Assembly (NCBI RefSeq): GCF_026210795.1 | Contig: NC_089430.1 | Span: 1,612,001 to 1,676,000 of the forward strand | Direction of reading: 5' to 3' | DNA: 64,000 nucleotides | Source: Rhizophagus irregularis | Taxonomy: Eukaryota; Glomeromycota; Glomeromycetes; Glomerales; Glomeraceae | Shown: one piece after another, positions 56,243-64,000 of the stretch | How positions within the stretch are numbered: position 1 is the stretch's first letter | Layout: the number at the start of each line of letters is the position of its first letter | The notes under the pieces: model-generated | The model's input: the letters and a program-made list of their open reading frames with translations, nothing else | Databases searched by the model: none | What the model was told of the DNA's origin: nothing | Translations under genes and position numbers: made by a program

Positions 56243-57682
56243 ATGAATCACTTTATCATCATATCTACTTTTCTCTAATCTTGTTTTCTATATAAAATAA
56301 AAAATTATTAAAATTTATACAAAATAAACAAAGAATGTATGATATTTTAGTTCTTTTCTTATAGTAACATGATATTGAGTAGTTTTTAAAAAATTCATTT
56401 TTTCTCGTCAGTAATGTTGACTTAATTAAATAAAATTCTTAAATTGAAACTTTTATAAATAACAATAAAATGAGACATTTAAAATAAAAAATTTCTATGA
56501 GTATACTCAGTATAGTATAAGTCTATAGGTCCGCCAAATCAATGTTTATTAATAAAATCAATTAAGAAAAAACTACAGCACTTACGCTATTTATTTGTTT
56601 CGTTAATATTAAATGGCTCAATAAAAGATAAATCTAAAAAAAGATTAAAAAAATTAAACTTTAAAATTGGACTAATATTTTTGAAGTTATTATTATTATA
56701 TTTTATCTTTTCAAGTTCTACGGATTATAGATGTCTCATCAAGGCGCAGTAATTTAGTTTTTTATATAATATACAATATATATATAAAAAAACCATCCTT
56801 ATTCGATTTACATGTGATGAATCTGCTAATTATAGATTTGTTATTTTGTGACAAAGAAATTTCCATTTCGAAAGTGTGGAATGGACGGAGTTTGATAAAA
56901 CAATACTTACCGGATAAAGGCAAATCGGGTTACTTCAACAGGTTTAAAACGTGAATGGCGTTGAACCTTGATTTTGTACCATTTATTTACATTAATGGAA
57001 GATCGTCTTTTCACTACTTTAGAATAATTGTTTACCCCTTATATCGCAAAAAAAAAAATATTATTGTACGAAAATGTAACGAAAAACAGGATGCGAATTT
57101 TTTGTTATGTTAAATCAACCTGAACTAAAAATTCACCATTCAGAATGAAAAGAATTTTCATAAATACTAAATAATAAGAGGAGAAATAAATTTATTATGA
57201 AATTCGCACCAATTTCATGTTATTTTGTATCATATTTAAATATTTTTGAGCCAAAAAAAAAAAAAATTAATTGAATAAATCATATTATTATATTTTTTCG
57301 AAATAAAATTAATTTAATAAAATTATTGGTAACTCCTGAAATCTTCGGGTAGTATATTGGTTTGGAACATCAAAATAACGTGGGTCCATGGGTCCATTCC
57401 AATATACTGTTTAATCCTTATAAAAAGTTTTTTTTTTCAAATATGATCTATTTAAGGAATAGTCTTGTCCCGGAAATTTTTGGGTAAAATTGGTGTAACA
57501 AATATGGAATTTGATTTTGTAATATGCAGGGTCAGTTTATATGTCGTGAGTCATAAAACTTGTTTAAATTGAAATGTTATTTTAGTATTTTACACGTTTA
57601 ATCCACGAGACCATGGGAATATAATAAATCAATTTAAGCGGACGACAATGAAAAAGGATTTTTTTCACATGAAAAAGGAAAA
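56243..57682. other. Intergenic between SAM paralogues
   Basis: AT-rich, no gene. The spacer is not obviously duplicated although the genes are. Confidence 0.5.
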
Positions 57683-57690
57683 TATATAAG
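57683..57690 (+). promoter_or_regulatory. TATA box of the second SAM gene
   Basis: TATATAAG, about 134-141 bp before the ATG at 57824. Confidence 0.4.
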
Positions 57691-57823
57691 TACCCTTTCG
57701 TCATTTGACTAACGAATGGCGTTCACATATATTATGTTAATGAAATTATTATATATTGTTTCTGATTATCAAATCAAATAATAAATCTTGAATCAGAACG
57801 GAAATGGAAACTATGAAATAATA

Positions 57824-58479
57824 ATGTCTTCCTCCTTTCCTTCCTTACCATCCGCTGAGGAAATCGAAAAAATAACAGATACTAGAGACTTAATTTATCG
57901 TTTAAAACAATCTAACTTGGGATTAACCGAAAATGATTTCGAGGTTCTCAAATACCATAAAATTATTGGGCGAACGTTTCTCATGTTAACGGAAGAAAAA
58001 CTTGAAAATCGTGGTGAAAAATTGGGACCATCTTTAAACATCGCGTATTCGGTTAATAAGATTTTGGAACAAGATACGAAAAGTGAGTAATTATGATATT
58101 GTCATTTGCGTCGTTGATGGATTAAATTTGATCTCTAATAAAGTGTATGATATTTATAGCTTCAAAATCTTCCAAAAATAAGAAACGTAATATAGAAGAT
58201 GACCTTGAAGATATTGATATACTCCGTGAAGAATTTAGAGAAATTGTAGAGGAAAAATTTAAAACTACGACTGGATTAACTACAAAAATCAATTATTCGT
58301 TATTACTTAAAGATGTTCATAGCGTGTGCGGAGAGGATACTATTAGTGGAACAACCCTTAGAGACTTTTTTTTAAATAATACAAATCTCTCTAAGCATAC
58401 GTATCCAATAGTTCGACAATGGGTTGAACACAAAAAAAGAATTTACAGTAATAAATATAAAGCGTATACTTTTCATTAA
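57824..58479 (+). CDS. SAM-domain protein, tandem paralogue, about 192 aa
   Basis: Exon 1 is 57824-58082 and exon 2 is 58160-58479. The intron is 77 nt with donor AAAA|GTGAGTAA and acceptor ATTTATAG, phase 1, at the same position as in the 55511 gene; exon 2 has exactly the same length (320 nt). The start is the in-frame ATG reading MSSSFPSLPSAEEIEKITDT; the codons upstream open with TTG. The SAM-like part is DLIYRLKQSNLGLTENDFEV, LKYHKIIGRTFLMLTEEKLE. The C-terminal domain is NYSLLLKDVHSVCGEDTISG..TYPIVRQWVEHKK. The divergent N-terminus lacks ~25 residues of the sister. This intron does contain in-frame stops, so splicing is required. Function unknown; likely protein-protein interaction. Confidence 0.8.
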
Positions 58480-58804
58480 TTCTGTAGTTTATTTCATCTG
58501 TAGTATAAATAGTTTTTTAATGAACCCATAGTAACTCCATCATGTAATAATACAAATAATAATAAATTTTCCATAAATTTCATAAATTTTGTATTTCATT
58601 CAGGTAATTTAACATTTGTTTAATCTCTCTCGTCTTGTTTGTACGTATTAATTACAAAATTGTCAATGTAAAGTCGGAAAATTTCACATTTTATTTAAAT
58701 AATAGTTTACAAATGATACTATAAAAATATACGTGGGAACGTTTGACGTGAATTAGTTTAAAAAAAGGACGGAAATTATTCTGTTTATTAGCTGCACTAA
58801 ATGA
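58480..58804. other. Intergenic, AT-rich
   Basis: Nothing gene-like seen. Confidence 0.5.
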
Positions 58805-59047
58805 CGTGGAAGGTTCTTCTCGGTTCTGTTTCGGTTCCTCTTCGGTTCTGTGGTAGAACATGTATTAAAAAAAAATCTTTGTTTCGTTATTAAGTAATGG
58901 TGAGCCTTGATCTACCCTAATTTGATGTTTTTCGAATCAATCGGTTCGGTTCGAATTTTTAAAATTGTTAGAACAGTTCTCAGAATGTTCCAACCTCAAC
59001 CTTTACTAGGTTTCAGAACCTACTCGGAACTGTACCTCCCTATCCCT
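58805..59047. repeat. GGTTC-motif element (possible MITE)
   Basis: The left side has GGTTCTTCTCGGTTCTGTTT and two more CGGTTC words (58812-58850), the centre has CGGTTCGGTTCGAA, and the right side has inverse words (CAGAACCTACTCGGAACTGT, about 59013). The direct-then-inverse layout resembles subterminal repeats of hAT-type elements. Exact ends and target duplication are not resolved. Confidence 0.4.
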
Positions 59048-60486
59048 AGCTGCAATTAAGGTTTCTTATTACAAAATTGGTGATTTCAAATCTAGCGGAT
59101 TGGTTCCGCCTTAAAAAATCCGTAAATAACGAACAGATGCTTTTGTTAAATTAGAATATAATTGTCCTGGGCGAAGTGAAGGACTAGATATTATTTAAAT
59201 TTTGTGATCGCTGTCTACTACGTGATCGTCAGCCAATGTAATCGCGCTCCGAATTTACCGTTGTATGAAAAACGGTCAAATTATTCAAAGAAAATAATTA
59301 CTTTTGTACTGAACTTCATCAATATATGTATAAAAAAAAAATATTTTGATTATAAAGTATTGGTACTATTAAGGCAAACAAGAAAATTTTGTATACTTAT
59401 TAACTCCTGTCCTATCGGGATTGTTTCTTAACAGTTAAATTTTGAGTATTAGAAGTAGACTCCATTAATTTGGAAATTCTGTGTCACGAAAATAGAAAGT
59501 TAATAGACTTCAGGTGAAAGTTGATTTTATAAAACAATAACTTCAATATTTCTTTCTTTTTTTTTTATTAAGAGCTTAAAAAATCAATCTAATGACGATT
59601 ATAAATAATTATTAGGTTATAATTATAATTATTTTTCGCAATTCCTCTCTCATGTTCTTTTTTTTTTTAAAGAATAATAAATCGAATAGATAACTAATTT
59701 TTATAAATTTTTAGTGATGTTTACAAAAATATCTCAGAATTAAGAGACGTGTCTATTCAAAATTCGTTTGTGTAATTGTGTTTATCCAAAAAATTACACT
59801 TATTAGGAATAATTAATTACGCATTAATTTATTCCGATACTGTTATGAACTGAATTTATAAATCAGATAATTATTATTTGTAATATTTTGAACAAGTCCG
59901 TCACATCTCAAAAGGTTATAAAGGTTTATTTAGTATCTACCCGCATGACTTATTAATATTATCAAACGATTTATATTGGCCAAAATTAAAAATTTCGGTA
60001 ATATTCACTGCAAATGTATATTTTTTTTAAACACAATAATACACAATAATTTATTATTAGGATTTTTACTTCGAATAGACTTTAAATTTATATAAATAGC
60101 TTATAAATAAAGCCTATTTGAGACGAGACAAAAGTTAATTTCTTGGATAGACAAAAAACGTGCATTACAAGTATGCGTTTTATAATGGAGTAATTTCAAA
60201 TTTTAATTTGAAATTTGTCTCGTATATTGCTCAATTACAAACTGATTTTTATTTATATAAAGAAAATGATAACTCTATAATCAGTGTTGAACAAAATAAA
60301 TATACTTAAAAATATATGAAAAATAATAAATAAAATAAGTAAATCAAAATATATTTTATCATCTTCTATGACAACCTATGAATATTTTAATTACTATGAA
60401 GTTAGAATAATATTACTACTAATGAAATAACATTCACATTCACATTTAATTAAACTTACGTTTGTTCATACAGTAAAATTCAATAT
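59048..60486. other. AT-rich intergenic stretch
   Basis: A 75-codon frame at 59204-59431 has no recognisable feature. Nothing else seen. Confidence 0.5.
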
Positions 60487-62142
60487 TCAATCAATTCTAA
60501 ATGATTCATAATCATCGCTATTGTCTGACTTTAGAACATATTCTGTAAATGATTAGTAATTGATATAAATAATTTGATAGATAGCCAAGTAAATTAGTCT
60601 ATTATAGTTAAATTATGTTAATTTAAATACCTGGATATTTTTTGCTTGATATATTTTCATATGACTTATAATAATCATCAGGATTCTTTGGTTCAGGAAG
60701 ATTTTTATAATTAAATGGTATACTTTTATAAATGGCTTCAGGATGCTTTTTATTTATCATAGACGAATTATTAAGTAATGATTTATTAATTTTTTCAACT
60801 TCTTCAATTTGTTCGATTAATTCCGTTCGAGTTGATTCTTCTTGATTCTCTTCATTCTTTTTATAATACTTATTATATTCTTCTTGCCATCTACGAAATG
60901 TTCTTGTAAGTTCTTTTATGTCTGGTCGTTTTAATGGATCTGCATCCAAACATCTTTTAATTAAATGTAAAATTATTTGAGGTACTTTAATATCAAATTC
61001 GGGTCTTAGCCCTTCACAAATATTTACTGCTAAAAAACCGTTATGAGCAATATTATAATATGGAGGCGATTCTGAAATTACTACATATATAATTATGCCA
61101 AAACTGTAAATATCAGATGCTTGAGTGTAACATCCTCCTCTTAAAATTTCAGGTGCCAAATAAGATACAACACCATACATTTCTTCCTTATTTTCTAATT
61201 CATTATAATTTGCTGGTTTACATAATCCCATATCAGTTATACATGGGATTGAATCACATACTATATTTCCAATATGCAAATCTCGATGAATTAATCTTTT
61301 ACCATGAATTTTAAGAAGTCCACTTGAAATACTAAATAAAATATCAAATCTAGATTTCCACATCTGCAAATTCAAATCCAAATTCACTTGAGGCCATTTA
61401 CCTATTTTATATTTTATCTTTTTTCTTTTTTTGTTCAAATAATTTTGTAGATTCCCCTTTTCAGCATAATTCATAACCATAATATAGTTTTTTGTTTCGG
61501 GATGTAAAGATATTCCATAACATCTAATAACTTGTAGCGGTGACTTGACTCTATGTATTTTCAAGTGGATTGTAATCTAATTGTCGTAAAATAATTAATT
61601 AGTAAAAATAATAATTTAAATCATATTAAAATATACAATGTAAATTATACCTCATTAATAAATTCCATTGTAATATTTTGTGATTTACTTAAACTTTTAA
61701 TAGCTACAAGTTTACTTTTATTAAGTCTACTCCATTGATTCTTACCCGTATCCCAGTGTGAAATATAACCATCTTTCCATGTTGCTTTATGAACTTTACC
61801 AAATCCACCTTCTGCAATAAATACAGGTTTATTAAATCTATTATATGGTATCCACTCTAATATTTGACAACAATTTTTTGCTGATAATTGAGTATTTTGA
61901 ATGAACTTATCAATATCATCATTACCACTAGTCCATTTATCAAAATTTTGTTGAAATCTTTTTGAATTACAAGTTTGACACCAATTCTTTCCTGTAATTA
62001 TTTCATTACATTCCTTACATCTTCCATATCTTTCCTCATTATTTTTTGAAATACAATTCTCACAATATTTACTTTCTGTATCACTTATTTGTTTGCATCG
62101 AATGCATTCATATATTAGTTCTTTTCCATCTAATGGATACAT
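60487..62142 (-). CDS. TKL-like protein kinase, three exons, about 497 aa
   Basis: Exon 1 is 61651-62142, exon 2 is 60631-61576 and exon 3 is 60487-60542. Intron 1 (74 nt, GAG|GTATAA to ACAATTAG, phase 0) joins EFINE to ITIHLKIHR. Intron 2 (88 nt, CCAG|GTATTT to CATTTACAG, phase 1) joins SKKYP-E to YVLKSDNSDDYESFRID. The head has four Cys pairs: C13/C16, C27/C30, C42/C45, C55/C58 (two zinc-ribbon-like units), then KWTSGNDDIDKFI. Kinase: GGFGKVH at 112-118, VAIK lysine K149, HRD D263 (LIHRDLHIGNIV), DMG D279, LAPE, DPLKRP. An insert of Lys-rich residues (KKRKKIKYKIGKWPQVNLDL) lies before the catalytic loop. The tail contains PEAIYKSIPFNYKNLPEPKN. Complete and probably active; substrate unknown. 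Confidence 0.9.
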
Positions 62143-63379
62143 GACAAAATTTAAATTAAAAATTTTATTGTTAAAAATCTTTTTATCTTTGTAAATTTAT
62201 CTACTGAAAATTTTTGTTGGAAATAATGGAACGATTTAGAACGTTTATACAGTATTTTTATATACCGTACTTCAGATGATCGACGTGATGTGCAATATCA
62301 ATATCACATGCAATCTATACCATTTTTTCCAAGATAACAAAGATAGTTACACTACCTCATTTTAAATAATAAATAATTAAACAGTTACAAATATAGCAAA
62401 AATGAACCTTTAACAAGATTAATAGAAAACTCATTCGGGATTAGAGTTATAAGCCTTTTTTTTTTGGCAAGAACCAAAATAAAGAATAAAAGAATAAAGT
62501 AATGGTCTCATTCATCAAAACATTTTGGCGTATGTGGCCAATGAAAATGATCAATATTTATTATCAATCAAATTATTGCCGCTTTCAATTGACGTTGATC
62601 ATTTAACACAAAATTTCTAAGCCACGCCGATCACAATTTTTTCTCTCCTACTATTTGTAATAAATGAATTATTTTTTTTTTTGTTTGATCCGATAAATAG
62701 ACTCTTTACATACTGTATACTCTGAATTCGAAGTTTTTTTACTAGAAACAATTTAGTATATTTACTGCTTAACTTTGATATTGCACTTTAGATCACACTT
62801 TTAGATCACACTTCGATCTGTAACGCTAAAATGACACTGTAAGTACTAATAAAAAACTCTTGTTGTATTTAAAGACAATAATCAAGACTTTTAAAGTTAT
62901 ATATCATATATTTATTTGTAAAAAATTGTTTTTGGACGCTTAATAAAAATACTAATAATCATATTTTAACTATAACGATAAAAACAAGTCAAGAGTACGT
63001 ATTATAGGTTTTGTTGCATACTTGTTAGCATGTAATAATTATGTATTATGTATAGAGTGCTTAATAAAATACTAATAATCATATTTAATTTATTTTTTAA
63101 CTATAGACGATAAAAACAAGTCAAGAGCACGTATTATTAGTAGTTTTATAGGGTTTGTTGCATATTTGTTAGCATGTAATAATTATGTATTGAAACTCTT
63201 TTTTTTTTAATTAGTCTACGCATTTTATTAAATTATTACCGTATAGCACTGACTAAAAGATCCCCCTTTGACGTTTCCCCATTATAATATACCCGGGTAT
63301 GATATGTGGTTTAGAATTACACACATGTTCCATATAAAATGCCCGGTTATAATTCAATTTTTAAAATAGATAAATAATT
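62143..63379. other. Intergenic with one tandem duplication
   Basis: AT-rich. 62939-63195 is a tandem repeat, described separately. No gene seen. Confidence 0.55.
62939..63195. repeat. Tandem duplication, unit ~120-135 bp
   Basis: GCTTAATAAAA-TACTAATAA.. at 62939 and 63059, both running through GATAAAAACAAGTCAAGAG and GTTAGCATGTAATAATTATG. Confidence 0.8.
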
Positions 63380-63777
63380 TATACCCTGAGTATTTTACTA
63401 TTTGAATAAATTACATCACAAATTTTTATTGCTAAATTTTCATCATGACTTACTTCATGATATGGAGACAATCCAGAAATTATTTCATACGTAATTATAC
63501 CCAAAACTATAAAATATCAGATGCCTGCTTGGTATAATTTTGGTTCAGGTGCAACATAAGGTAAAATGCCATAGACATTATTTTCTGATGTATTGTAGTC
63601 TGCAGGTTTACATAATCCCATGTCAGTTATAACAGTATTATACTTGAGCTTTAATAAATTCCTAATATGTAAATCTTGGTGAATTAATTCGATTCCATAT
63701 GGTAAATGGATAATCTTACCATTCAGGGTTAATTTATGAACCATAGTGAGTATTAGGTACCCACACTTTGTACTCAT
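63380..63777 (-). pseudogene. Kinase relic with HQD in place of HRD
   Basis: The minus strand reads IELIHQDLHIRNLLKLKYNT VITDMGLCKPADYN.. YGILPYVAPE, the catalytic-loop to APE region of this kinase family. After PEPKLYQAGI-stop a frameshift resumes the domain as GIITYEIISGLSPYHEVSHD then ENLAIKICD, ending at a stop near 63381. The N-lobe is missing, the 'TQASDIYSFG' stretch is frame-broken, and the catalytic Arg is Gln. Non-functional relic close to the intact gene at 60487-62142. Confidence 0.8.
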
Positions 63778-64000
63778 GATTACTCAAAATATAAAGTATT
63801 TGTTTAAGAGAAAGCAATATGATATTACAATATGTCAATTTAAGTCATATTATTTACAATAAATTTATCATACTGACAAAAGCTGATTTATTTTGCAATG
63901 CTTAATTTGTATTAATGTATCAGTTTTATCACTTTTTATTTGTATTTTTAGAAATATTTTCTGAAAAAATGTATTATACGCAAATAATTATAATTATTAT

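Overview
The window reads as nuclear DNA of an arbuscular mycorrhizal fungus, most likely Rhizophagus irregularis or a close relative (inferred from gene content, not from a search). The evidence is a very AT-rich background, short fungal introns (70-100 nt, GT..AG), several TKL-like protein kinases with an N-terminal Cys-pair/WTSGN head and a DLG or DMG motif in place of DFG, two HMG-box (MATA_HMG-like) genes, SAM-domain and Cys-rich lineage-type genes, and a dense load of decayed transposons.

Layout. 0-5 kb: the 3' end of a kinase with a repeat tail (2-742), a decayed coding remnant, and an intact two-exon kinase (3362-4814, minus). 7-13 kb: a GNAT acetyltransferase gene (11968-12555) and, 4.2 kb upstream, an internally deleted copy of it. 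Between them lie another decayed gene and a 1.7 kb element with ~400 bp inverted ends. 13-22 kb: a GC-rich island, a hAT deletion derivative with 8-bp target duplications, a 264-aa unknown gene, and decayed multi-exon coding sequence. 23-26 kb: two divergent HMG-box genes, one carrying six copies of a ~46-aa repeat. 26-31 kb: TE remnants, including an RNase H domain of a non-LTR element. 32-42 kb: an unknown gene ending in 17-aa repeats, preceded by a ~200 bp x 7 tandem array with splice-like signals, then two small Cys-rich genes and partial copies of the same block. 42-54 kb: a ~5.9 kb tandem segmental duplication, each unit holding a purine-rich minisatellite and a kinase gene. The first kinase is intact with three exons; the second is broken by a 29-bp deletion. 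The units differ by clean inverted-repeat insertions. 55-58.5 kb: tandem SAM-domain paralogues. 60-64 kb: an intact three-exon kinase and a kinase relic.

How the genes relate. The kinases, HMG-box and SAM genes are signalling or transcription-type members of lineage-expanded families, not one pathway or operon. What ties the window together is birth-and-death duplication (kinases, GNAT, SAM, leader array, minisatellites) shaped by transposon insertion. I saw no tRNA, rRNA or CRISPR. Intron positions and all decayed-gene calls come from reading the sequence by eye and are not confirmed by transcripts.
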